Positions 17,202 to 25,058 of a stretch of 64,000 nt of DNA are shown here, in pieces. The notes beneath the pieces are model-generated. The model was not told where the DNA came from, searched no databases, and was given only the letters and a program-made list of their open reading frames with translations. Source of the stretch: Cohnella caldifontis. Its GTDB lineage: Bacteria > Bacillota > Bacilli > Paenibacillales > Paenibacillaceae. Within the stretch, counting starts at the first letter, position 1, and each line of letters opens with the position of its first letter. The stretch covers positions 310,001 to 374,000 of the forward strand of contig NZ_JAQZSJ010000002.1 in NCBI RefSeq assembly GCF_029360585.1. The letters are read 5' to 3'. Both the position numbers and the translations under genes were made by a program.

Positions 17202-18420
17202 TTAAGCCTGCGAGGCAGGCTTAATGTCTCGCAGTGCTACGTCTCATGAGAGTTTAAGCCTGCGAGACAGGCTTAATGCCTCGCAGTGCTATGTCTCACG
17301 AGGGTTTAAGCCTGCGAGACGGGCTTAATGCCTCACAGTGCCACGTGTCACGAGGGTTTAAGCCTGCGAGACAGGCTTAATGCCCGACAGTGCTACGTCT
17401 CACGAGGATTTAAGTCTGTGAGACGGGCTTAATGTTCCACAGTGCCACGTGTCACGAGGGCTTCAGTCGGTAAGACCGACTTAATTCCCCACAGTGACGC
17501 GATTTCCACGGGTTTAAGTCGGTAAGACCGACTTAATGCTCCACATTGACGCGATTTCCACGAGTTTAAGTCGGTAAGACCGACTTAATTCCCCACAGTG
17601 ACGCGATTTCCACGGGTTTAAGTCGGTAAGACCGACTTAATGCTCCACATTGACGCGATTTCCACGAGTTTAAGTCGGTAAGACCGACTTAATTCCCCAC
17701 AGTGACGCGATTTCCACGGGTTTAAGTCGGTAAGACCGACTTAATGCTCCACATTGACGCGATTTCCACGAGTTTAAGTCGGTAAGACCGACTTAATTCC
17801 CCACAGTGACGCGATTTCCACGGGTTTAAGTCGGTAAGACCGACTTAATGCTCCACATTGACGCGATTTCCACGAGTTTAAGTCGGTAAGACCGACTTAA
17901 TTCCCCACAGTGACGCGATTTCCACGGGTTTAAGTCGGTAAGACCGACTTAATGCTCCACATTGACGCGATTTCCACGAGTTTAAGTCGGTAAGACCGAC
18001 TTAATTCCCCACAGTGACGCGATTTCCACGGGTTTAAGTCGGTAAGACCGACTTAATGCTCCACATTGACGCGATTTCCACGAGTTTAAGTCGGTAAGAC
18101 CGACTTAATTCCCCACAGTGACGCGATTTCCACGGGTTTAAGTCGGTAAGACCGACTTAATGCTCCACATTGACGCGATTTCCACGAGTTTAAGTCGGTA
18201 AGACCGACTTAATTCCCCGCAGTGACGCGATTTCCATAGGGTTTAAGCCCGCGAGACAAGCTTAATGCCCGGCTAAGCCAAGATTCCCGAGGATTTAAGC
18301 CTGTCTCGCAGGCTTAACGCCCCGTAGCGCAGCACTTCCCGAGGTTTTAAGCATGCGAGGCAGGCTTAATGTCCGCGGTTTAGTAGCGTTCCCGGAGTTT
18401 AAGCCCACTTAACGGGCTTA
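17202..18420. repeat. 24-unit palindromic tandem array, 52-bp period
   Basis: Palindromes start at 17202 and recur every 52 bp (one step is 53) to 18399, 24 units in all. Each unit is a hairpin of 9-bp arms and a 5-nt loop followed by a linker. Units 1-5 and 21-24 have arms TTAAGCCTG/CAGGCTTAA with CGAGA-type loops and are diverged. Units 6-20 have TTAAGTCGG/CCGACTTAA with loop TAAGA and are nearly identical. Their linkers strictly alternate between TTCCCCACAGTGACGCGA and TGCTCCACATTGACGCGA types, giving a 104-bp higher-order repeat. Because 52 is not a multiple of 3 and each unit carries TTAA, stops occur in every frame, so the array is non-coding. No T-runs follow the hairpins. It fills the space between fmt and rsmB. 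Function unknown. Confidence 0.97.
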
Positions 18421-18450
18421 TCGAGGCCCGGGCCCCCCGCTTCCACGGGC

Positions 18451-18482
18451 AAAAAAAACGGCGCCCGGATCACCCGAGCACC
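18451..18482 (-). terminator. Terminator overlapping the fmt stop codon
   Basis: Minus strand GGTGCTCGG, loop GTGAT, CCGGGCGCC, then G and eight T (18451-18458). The fmt TGA stop lies in the loop. All nine pairs form, with two G-T wobbles. It closes the coaBC-priA-def-fmt transcript before the repeat array. Confidence 0.85.
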
Positions 18483-19423
18483 GTGCCGGGAGCGAGCCGC
18501 GCGCCTCTGGCGAATTCCGACGCCGGCAGCGTTTTTTTGCCTGCGGGCTGCACGTCGGTCAGCACGACGCTGCCGTCTCCCGTCCGCACCCGAATCCCGA
18601 ACGGCCCAGTCTCGAGGACGGAACCCGGCGTTAGCTTCTCCCATTCCGGCCGCAGCCGCTTGTCCGACTCTTGGGGGATCCGGCAGCTCCACACCTTGAA
18701 CACTTCCCCGTTCCAGAACGTGAACCCGCCGGCCATCGGATTCAGCCCGCGCACGCGGTTGAACACCTCGCGGGCGGTCCCGCTCCAGTCGATCCGCTCG
18801 TCCTCCCGCGTCAAGTTCGGCGCGTAGGTCGCTTCCGCGTCGTTCTGCGGCACCCGGGGCGCCGTTCCGTCGGCCAGCTTCGGCAGCCATTCCGTCAGCA
18901 GCGCCGCCCCGGCCCGGCTCAGCTTGCCGAACATCGTGCCGGCCGTATCCTCGTCCGTGATCGGCACTTCCACCCGGGCGATCATGTCGCCGGTGTCGAG
19001 CCCTTCCGCCATATACATCAGCGTGACGCCCGTCACCGTCTCGCCGCCCATGACGCAGCGCTGGATCGGCGCGCCTCCGCGGTACTTGGGCAGCAGCGAC
19101 CCGTGCACGTTGACGCATCCGAGCCGGGGCAGCGCCAGCACGGCTTTCGGCAGGATTTGCCCGTAAGCCGCGGTCACGATCAAGTCCGGCCGATAGGCCG
19201 CGACCGCTTCCACCGCGTCCGCCGCCCGCATCCGTTCCGGCTGAAGCACGGGCAGCCCGCGTTCCAGCGCGAACTCCTTCACCGGGGGCGGGGTCAGTTC
19301 GCGCTTGCGGCCTTTCGGCCGATCCGGCTGGGTGACGACCGCCGCCACGTCATACCCGCCTTCGATCAGCGCCCGCAAAGAAGGGACGGCGAAGTCCGGC
19401 GTCCCCATGAATACGATTCTCAT
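18470..19423 (-). CDS. fmt: Methionyl-tRNA formyltransferase
   Basis: 317 aa. The N-terminal formyltransferase fold starts MRIVFMGTPDFAVPSLRAL and includes the folate-binding VTAAYGQILPKAVL and the catalytic core NVHGSLLPKYRGGAPIQ (Asn, His), followed by EGLDTGDMI with the catalytic Asp. The C-terminal OB-type tRNA-binding domain is complete. It formylates initiator Met-tRNA; def next door removes the formyl group after synthesis. ATG 19423 is preferred over 19429 because GGACGGGG is then 7 nt away. It follows def with a 2-bp gap. Confidence 0.97.
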   Translation of the reverse strand: MRIVFMGTPDFAVPSLRALIEGGYDVAAVVTQPDRPKGRKRELTPPPVKEFALERGLPVLQPERMRAADAVEAVAAYRPDLIVTAAYGQILPKAVLALPRLGCVNVHGSLLPKYRGGAPIQRCVMGGETVTGVTLMYMAEGLDTGDMIARVEVPITDEDTAGTMFGKLSRAGAALLTEWLPKLADGTAPRVPQNDAEATYAPNLTREDERIDWSGTAREVFNRVRGLNPMAGGFTFWNGEVFKVWSCRIPQESDKRLRPEWEKLTPGSVLETGPFGIRVRTGDGSVVLTDVQPAGKKTLPASEFARGARLAPGTVLG

Positions 19424-19425
19424 GT

Positions 19426-19914
19426 TCATTCCCCGTCCTGCTCCGGCGCCAGCTTCCGCGCTTCGTACACGGATTCGGCCAAATCGATGAACAGCACGCC
19501 GTTCAGATGGTCCAGCTCGTGCTGGAACGCGCGGGCCAGCAGTTCCGTTCCTTCGTATTGAACCGGATTGCCGTAGCGGTCCTGCCCTTTGATGACGACC
19601 TTGTTGGCGCGTTTCACGTCGCCCTGGAGGCCCGGGATGCTGAGGCAGCCTTCCGCGCCCAACTGTTCGCCTTCCATGCTGACGATTTCGGGATTGATCA
19701 GTTCGATTAAACCGTGTTCCTCGTCCGCGTCGACCACGAACACCCGTTTCAGGATGCCCACCTGGGGCGCGGCGAGGCCGACGCCGTCGGCGTCGTACAT
19801 CGTATCGGCCATGTCGTCGAGAAGCTTATGGAGATTGGCGTTGAATTTGGTCACTTCCTTCGCCCGTTCGCGAAGCACGGGGTCGGGATGCTTGACGATC
19901 AATCTGATAGCCAT
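19426..19914 (-). CDS. def: Peptide deformylase
   Basis: 162 aa type I peptide deformylase. The three family motifs are present: GVGLAAPQVG, EGCLSIPG (metal-ligand Cys) and HELDHLNG (two His ligands and catalytic Glu). It removes the N-formyl group from nascent proteins. ATG 19914 has AAAGGA 9 nt upstream; an ATG two codons earlier overlaps the ribosome site. It sits 16 bp after priA in the priA-def-fmt operon. Confidence 0.97.
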   Translation of the reverse strand: MAIRLIVKHPDPVLRERAKEVTKFNANLHKLLDDMADTMYDADGVGLAAPQVGILKRVFVVDADEEHGLIELINPEIVSMEGEQLGAEGCLSIPGLQGDVKRANKVVIKGQDRYGNPVQYEGTELLARAFQHELDHLNGVLFIDLAESVYEARKLAPEQDGE

Positions 19915-19930
19915 TCTCATCCGTCCTTTA

Positions 19931-22417
19931 TCAAAGCATCATCTGCGGATCCACGTCGACGCCGATCACCACGCCGCTCCGCTTCACCGCCTCGCCCATG
20001 TCCCGCAGCACCCCGGCTGTCAGGGCGGCGGCATCGAGCTTACCCCGATATTTTACCATACATTGATACCGGTAGCGATCCTTCAGCCTGGGGATGGGCG
20101 AAGGAACCGGACCGAGCACGTCCAAGCCGGCCGCGCTGCCCGCCGTGCCGCAGGATCCGATCCCGGCCTCTTCCGCCCGTTCCCGCAGCGCCCTCGCGAA
20201 TTTCTCTCCGATCGACAGCAGCATCGGAACCGATTCATGGGAGAACGTGATCGAGATCAGCCGGCCGAAAGGCGGATACCCGAGCACGCGCCGGGCATGC
20301 AGTTCCTGCGCGGCGAACCCGTCATAGTCATGTCCCGTCACCGACGTAATGGACACGTGTTCCGGGTCGTACGTCTGGATGACGACTTCGCCGGGCAGCT
20401 CATGCCGCCCTGCCCTTCCCGCCACCTGGGTGAGCAGCTGGAACGTCCGCTCCGCCGCGCGGAAATCCGGCAGCCGCAGCGCGGCATCCGCCGCCAGCAC
20501 CCCGACGAGCGTCACGCGGGGAAAATCGAGTCCCTTGGCTACCATCTGCGTGCCGAGCAGCACGTCCGCTTTGCGTTCCCGGAACATCGTGAGCCATTTC
20601 TCGTGCGCGCCTTTCTCGGACGTCGTGTCCACGTCCATCCGGATGACCCGGATGCCGGGAAACGCCTCCGCCAGCGCTTCCTCCACCTTCTGCGTGCCCG
20701 TCCCGAAAAACCGGATATGCGGGCTTTGGCACGAAGGACAACTCGCAGGCTCCGGTTCGGCGTACCCGCAATAGTGGCAGCGCAGGTTTTTCGAACCGCG
20801 GTGGTAGGTCAGCGCGATGTCGCAATGCGGGCAGCTGCAGGTGTAGCCGCAGGAACGGCACATGACGAAGGTCGAATACCCCCGGCGGTTCAGCAGCAGC
20901 ACCGTCTGCTCCTCGCGGCGGAGCCGTTCCCGGAGCGCGTCCGCCAGCGCCCGGCTGAACATCGCCCGGTTGCCGAGCTTCAATTCCTCCCGCATGTCGA
21001 CGATCCGGACTTCCGGCAGCGGCCGGTCGCCCACCCGTTCGGGCAGCGCGATATAGCGGAGCGGCTCCGCCCCGTCGCCGTCCAAACGCGTGGCGGCCGC
21101 GTAGCTCTCCAGCGAAGGCGTCGCCGAACCCAGCACGAGGACGGCGCCGTTCATCCGGGCCCGCTGGGCGGCAGCGTCGCGGGCGTGGTATTTCGGGCTC
21201 TCTTCTTGCTTATAGGAAGTTTCGTGCTCCTCGTCGATCACGATCAGACCGATTTCGGAAAAAGGGGCGAAAACCGCGGACCGCGCCCCGACCGCGACCA
21301 ACGCGCGGCCTTCCCGGATTTTGCGCCACTCGTCGTAGCGCTCCCCCTGGGATAATCGGCTGTGTAGCACGGCCACCCGCTCGCCGAAGCGGCTTTTGAA
21401 CCGCTCGACCATTTGGGGCGTCAGCGCGATTTCCGGAACGAGCACGATCGCTTGGCGTCCTTGGGCCAGGCATCGTTGGATCGCCTGCAAATAGATTTCC
21501 GTCTTGCCGCTCCCCGTCACGCCGTGCAGAAGGAGTTGCGCGAACCTGCGCCCGTCCAGCGCTTCGGCGATCGGCGCGATCGCCGCCTGCTGCGCCGGAG
21601 TGAGCGGCAGCGGCCGGGAAGCCGGAAACTCGCGGCCTTGGTAAGGATCCCGATCTTCCGTTACCTGGCGGATTTCCACGCCGCCTTTGCCGGCAAGGGC
21701 GCGGACGACCTGCGGAGTCACGCCGGCCGCCTCCGCCAGTTCGGCGAGCGCGATCGGCTCCGGATTTTCGGCGAGGTATTCGAGCACTTCCCGCTGCTTG
21801 CGGGCGCGGGACGGAACCGCCTCCGCCATCGCGCGCAGCCGTTCGGGATCGGGGGGATAGACGGTCGCGACCGTCTTGACCGACAGCCGATCCTCCACCT
21901 TCTGCCGTTCGGTGATCCAGCCTTGTTTCAACCAGCGTTTCAAAAGCGGTCCCCGGTCCGGAAATTGCTGCAGCAGCGCGGACCATTTGACCGCGGAACG
22001 ACCCGCGATCGCTTCCCAAACCTCGGACTCCCGACCGTCCATTCCCTGCGGCTCTTCCGCGGCCGCCGCGATGTATTTCTCGGTCCGGCCTTTCAAGGCG
22101 GCCGGAAGCATCGCCTGCAGCGCGACGACGGCCGGGCATACCCAGCGCCGGCTCATCCAGGCGCCGAGCTCGATCAGCTCGGGCGTCAGCGGCGGCACGG
22201 CATCCAGCACGTCGGCAATCGGCTTGAGCCGGCCCTTGTCCACTTCGGCTTCTTCCGCGAAGCCGACGACGAAGCCTTGCAGCGTGCGCCCGCCGAACGG
22301 CACGGCGACGCGGCTGCCGATTTCCGTCCAATCGGCCAGACGTTCCGGCACGAGATAATCGAAGGGCCGGTCCGTCTCCCGGGCCGGCACGTCCACGACG
22401 ACACGCGCGATTCTCAT
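19931..22417 (-). CDS. priA: Primosomal protein N' (replication restart helicase PriA)
   Basis: 828 aa. The N-terminal 3'-OH-binding domain has ETDRPFDYLVP and RVAVPFGGR. The superfamily 2 motor has Walker A GVTGSGKTEIYL, DEEH (IDEEHETSYKQ) and GSATPSLES. Eight zinc-binding cysteines occur in the segment CRSCGYTCSCPHCDIAL plus LRCHYCGY and CPSCQS. It reloads the replicative helicase at stalled forks. The start ATG overlaps the coaBC stop by 4 nt (ATGA), so a longer frame to 22450 is not used. Confidence 0.97.
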   Translation of the reverse strand: MRIARVVVDVPARETDRPFDYLVPERLADWTEIGSRVAVPFGGRTLQGFVVGFAEEAEVDKGRLKPIADVLDAVPPLTPELIELGAWMSRRWVCPAVVALQAMLPAALKGRTEKYIAAAAEEPQGMDGRESEVWEAIAGRSAVKWSALLQQFPDRGPLLKRWLKQGWITERQKVEDRLSVKTVATVYPPDPERLRAMAEAVPSRARKQREVLEYLAENPEPIALAELAEAAGVTPQVVRALAGKGGVEIRQVTEDRDPYQGREFPASRPLPLTPAQQAAIAPIAEALDGRRFAQLLLHGVTGSGKTEIYLQAIQRCLAQGRQAIVLVPEIALTPQMVERFKSRFGERVAVLHSRLSQGERYDEWRKIREGRALVAVGARSAVFAPFSEIGLIVIDEEHETSYKQEESPKYHARDAAAQRARMNGAVLVLGSATPSLESYAAATRLDGDGAEPLRYIALPERVGDRPLPEVRIVDMREELKLGNRAMFSRALADALRERLRREEQTVLLLNRRGYSTFVMCRSCGYTCSCPHCDIALTYHRGSKNLRCHYCGYAEPEPASCPSCQSPHIRFFGTGTQKVEEALAEAFPGIRVIRMDVDTTSEKGAHEKWLTMFRERKADVLLGTQMVAKGLDFPRVTLVGVLAADAALRLPDFRAAERTFQLLTQVAGRAGRHELPGEVVIQTYDPEHVSITSVTGHDYDGFAAQELHARRVLGYPPFGRLISITFSHESVPMLLSIGEKFARALRERAEEAGIGSCGTAGSAAGLDVLGPVPSPIPRLKDRYRYQCMVKYRGKLDAAALTAGVLRDMGEAVKRSGVVIGVDVDPQMML

Positions 22418-23637
22418 GCCGGGCCCATCCGTTCGGCGGCCAATTGCCAAAGCCGCTCCGCGACTTTCCGTTTGACGGACTGCGGAATATGCTCGACCAA
22501 GCCTTCCGGCCCGTATACGCTGACGATGTTCGTCTCCGTCCCGAAGCCGGCCCCGGGGGCGGAGACGTCGTTCGCCGCGATCAGGTCGCAGTTTTTGCGT
22601 TTCAGCTTATCCATCGCGTATTTCTCCAAATCTCCCGTCTCCGCGGCGAACCCCACCGTGAACGGACGGCGCTCGCCCGGATGATCCTTCTTCCAATCCC
22701 CGATCGCTTGCAGAATGTCGGGATTGCGGACCAGCTCCAGCGTCAGCGTCTCGCCGTCCTTTTTCAATTTCTTGTCCGAAACTTGTTGCAGGCGGTAGTC
22801 TGCCACGGCGGCCGCCTTCACGACCGCGTCGACGCGGCCGAGTCTCGACAGCACTTGTTCGTGCATCTCCGCCGCCGACTCGACCCGAATCGCCTCGATT
22901 CCGCCGGGAGGCGGTCCGTCCGTTCGGGCGTAAATCAGCGTCACGTCGGCCCCGTAGTCGCGGGCCGCTTCCGCCAGAGCGAAACCCATCTTCCCCGAGG
23001 AATCGTTCGCGATATACCGCACGGGATCGATGCGCTCGACGGTGCCGCCCGCCGTAATCAGCACTTTGCGCCCGGCCAGCGGCCGCGGTCCCGCCAGCAG
23101 CCGGGCCGCGGCTTCGGCGATTTCGTCCGGTTCGGCCAGCCGGCCTTTGCCGACGTAGCCGCAGGCCAGCTGCCCCGTTCCCGGTTCGACGAAATAAACG
23201 CCGCGGGACCCGAGCTTGCGCACGTTCTCGACCACCGCGGGATGCTCCCACATATGGACGTTCATGGCGGGGGCGACCAGGATCGGCGCCGTCGCGGCCA
23301 GCAGCGTGGTGCTCAGCATGTCGTCCGCGATCCCGCCGGCCATTTTGCCGATGATATTCGCGGTCGCCGGAGCGACGATCACCAGGTCAGCCGCGTCCGC
23401 CCAATCGATATGCTGGACGACGGAAGCGTCCCGTTCGTCGAACACGTCGGTCGCCACCGGATGGCGGGACAACGTTTGCATCGTAAGGGGCGTGATGAAC
23501 TTCGCCGCCCCTGCGGTCATCATGACGCGGACGGACGCCCCCCAGGACACCAGGCGGCTGCACAACGCGGCAGCCTTATAAGCCGCGATTCCTCCCGTCA
23601 CGCCGAGCACGACCGTTTTTCCCTCAAGCGGCTTCAT
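22414..23637 (-). CDS. coaBC: Bifunctional phosphopantothenoylcysteine decarboxylase / synthetase
   Basis: 407 aa fusion. The CoaC flavoprotein half has VTGGIAAYKAAAL, HIDWADAADLVIVAPATANI (active-site His) and PAMNVHMWEHPAV. The CoaB half has ITAGGTVERIDPVRYI, NDSSGKMGFALAEAA and VVKAAAVADY with the catalytic Lys after it. It makes 4'-phosphopantetheine for coenzyme A from 4'-phosphopantothenate and cysteine. ATG 23637 has GGAGGGGG upstream; the open frame to 23712 lacks similarity. A terminator (23702-23725) separates it from rpoZ, so it probably starts its own transcript. Confidence 0.96.
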   Translation of the reverse strand: MKPLEGKTVVLGVTGGIAAYKAAALCSRLVSWGASVRVMMTAGAAKFITPLTMQTLSRHPVATDVFDERDASVVQHIDWADAADLVIVAPATANIIGKMAGGIADDMLSTTLLAATAPILVAPAMNVHMWEHPAVVENVRKLGSRGVYFVEPGTGQLACGYVGKGRLAEPDEIAEAAARLLAGPRPLAGRKVLITAGGTVERIDPVRYIANDSSGKMGFALAEAARDYGADVTLIYARTDGPPPGGIEAIRVESAAEMHEQVLSRLGRVDAVVKAAAVADYRLQQVSDKKLKKDGETLTLELVRNPDILQAIGDWKKDHPGERRPFTVGFAAETGDLEKYAMDKLKRKNCDLIAANDVSAPGAGFGTETNIVSVYGPEGLVEHIPQSVKRKVAERLWQLAAERMGPA

Positions 23638-23701
23638 CGCTCTTCCCCCTCCGACCGATTCGTTCGTATGACCCTTTGCAGCAGATTCCCCGCGGCGGCA
23701 G

Positions 23702-23725
23702 AAAAAAAACAACCGCTGGGGTTGT
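23702..23725 (-). terminator. Terminator after rpoZ
   Basis: Minus strand ACAACC, loop CCAGC, GGTTGT followed by eight T in total. It lies 28 nt beyond the rpoZ stop and ends the remA-gmk-rpoZ transcript. Confidence 0.85.
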
Positions 23726-23752
23726 CTTCCTCGGCCCCTGCGGGCCCGTATC

Positions 23753-23953
23753 TTATTTGTTCAGGTTTTCGACGTGCACGTAATCGTGGTAGATCTCCTC
23801 GAGCGCCACCCCGACCACTTTGTGCGACTTGGGGGCCATCATCTCGCTCTGGGCGCCGTCGCGCAGGCTGCGCGCCCGTTTGGCGGCCGCCACCACCAAG
23901 GTGTATTTGCTGTCGACTTTCTGCATCAATTCGTCAATGGAAGGATACAACAT
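23753..23953 (-). CDS. rpoZ: RNA polymerase omega subunit
   Basis: 66 aa: [30 protein letters not shown] is the conserved omega fold that braces the beta' subunit during RNA polymerase assembly. Its length matches Bacillus-type omega. It follows gmk with a 6-bp gap, the usual gmk-rpoZ pairing, with AGAGGTG before the ATG. Confidence 0.96.
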   Translation of the reverse strand: MLYPSIDELMQKVDSKYTLVVAAAKRARSLRDGAQSEMMAPKSHKVVGVALEEIYHDYVHVENLNK

Positions 23954-23959
23954 GTTTGG

Positions 23960-24595
23960 TCACCTCTCCGATACGTTTTCCGCCGGCGCCAGTTCCTTCA
24001 ATTCCTGGAAAAGTTCATGGAGGAATCTTTCGCGCTTGCAATGCTCCGCCGTCATGATCGCGGCGATCCGGTCGCAGGCGTTGTCGATCCGGTCGTTCAC
24101 GACGGCGTAATCGTAATGGTACAGCAGGTTCATTTCTTCGACCGCCACGGACAGCCGATGGTTGATCGTCGCCTGCGTCTCGGTTCCCCTGCCGGTAATG
24201 CGCGCCTTCAGTTCGTTCAGCGACGGAGGCAGCAGGAAGACGAATACGCCTTCCGGAAACTTCTCCTTCACCTTCAGGGCGCCTTGCACTTCGATTTCCA
24301 GGATGATGTCCTTGCCCTCGGCGAGCGTCCGTTCCACGAATTCGCGGGGCGTCCCGTAGAAATTGCCGACGTACTCGGCATATTCGAGCAGGGCGTCGCG
24401 CGCGATCATGTCTTGGAACTCGTCGCGGGACTTGAAGAAATAGTTAACGCCGTCCCGCTCCCCCTCCCGGGGTGCGCGGGTCGTGGCGGACACCGAATAA
24501 ATCAGCTCCGGATGCCTTTTCCTCAGCTCGGCGCACACGGTGCCTTTGCCGACGCCGGAAGGTCCGGACAGTACGATCAGTAAACCTTTGTTCAT
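23960..24595 (-). CDS. gmk: Guanylate kinase
   Basis: 211 aa. P-loop [10 protein letters not shown], the GMP-binding region [20 protein letters not shown] and the [13 protein letters not shown] motif are all present. It converts GMP to GDP. ATG 24595 ([12 protein letters not shown]) gives the family N-terminus; an ATG at 24619 overlapping the remA end would add eight non-conserved residues and has no ribosome site. The gene starts 13 bp after remA ends. Confidence 0.97.
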   Translation of the reverse strand: MNKGLLIVLSGPSGVGKGTVCAELRKRHPELIYSVSATTRAPREGERDGVNYFFKSRDEFQDMIARDALLEYAEYVGNFYGTPREFVERTLAEGKDIILEIEVQGALKVKEKFPEGVFVFLLPPSLNELKARITGRGTETQATINHRLSVAVEEMNLLYHYDYAVVNDRIDNACDRIAAIMTAEHCKRERFLHELFQELKELAPAENVSER

Positions 24596-24608
24596 GGAGG
24601 TCCCCAAT

Positions 24609-24869
24609 TCATTCGTCATTGTCGTCGTCTTTGGTAGAGAGGCGGTGCGCCACCGTTTCCGGCTGGACGGCCGACAAAATCACATGGTCGCTGTCGGTGA
24701 TGATGACCGCGCGGGTCCGACGGCCGTAAGTCGCGTCGATCAGCATGTGCCGATCCCGGGCTTCCTGGATGATCCGTTTGATCGGAGCGGATTCCGGACT
24801 TACGATCGAAATGATCCGGTTCGCCGATACGATATTGCCGAACCCGATATTGATGAGCTTGATAGCCAT
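24609..24869 (-). CDS. remA: Extracellular matrix regulator RemA-like (DUF370)
   Basis: 86 aa: [20 protein letters not shown] followed by [19 protein letters not shown] and [25 protein letters not shown], nearly the complete conserved core of RemA/YlzA. In B. subtilis RemA is a DNA-binding protein that activates matrix operons and binds clustered sites. Position ahead of gmk-rpoZ is syntenic; the usual upstream yloC (yicC family) is missing. GGAGGGA lies 8 nt before the ATG. A promoter with an overlapping inverted repeat precedes it (24991-25037). Confidence 0.93.
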   Translation of the reverse strand: MAIKLINIGFGNIVSANRIISIVSPESAPIKRIIQEARDRHMLIDATYGRRTRAVIITDSDHVILSAVQPETVAHRLSTKDDDNDE

Positions 24870-24990
24870 GCAGCGATTCCCTCCGGTCGTCCTCGTCAGC
24901 AGCTTCCCGGGGCAGCCCTTGAACTACGCTCCCATTGTTGCCGAAAGCGGCCCTCCGCATACTGCGGGATTGGGTGCGGTTTTCCACACC

Positions 24991-25037
24991 CTATGGATTT
25001 ATTGCTTTATTGTACTTCAAATCCATAGACCGGACAA
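24991..25037 (-). promoter_or_regulatory. remA promoter with overlapping 10-bp inverted repeat
   Basis: Minus strand -35 TTGTCC (25032-25037), 17-nt spacer, -10 TACAAT (25009-25014). The perfect inverted repeat CTATGGATTT (24991-25000) / AAATCCATAG (25019-25028) brackets the -10: one arm in the spacer, the other just downstream of the start site. This geometry suits a repressor. The leader to the remA ATG is about 130 nt. Confidence 0.6.
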
Positions 25038-25058
25038 GAGGACCCCGGCACGCGACGT

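Noticed and set aside
17202-18420. CRISPR array
   Set aside because: Repeat and spacer lengths look superficially suitable (about 23 and 29 bp), but the spacers are only two alternating sequences and no cas gene is present.
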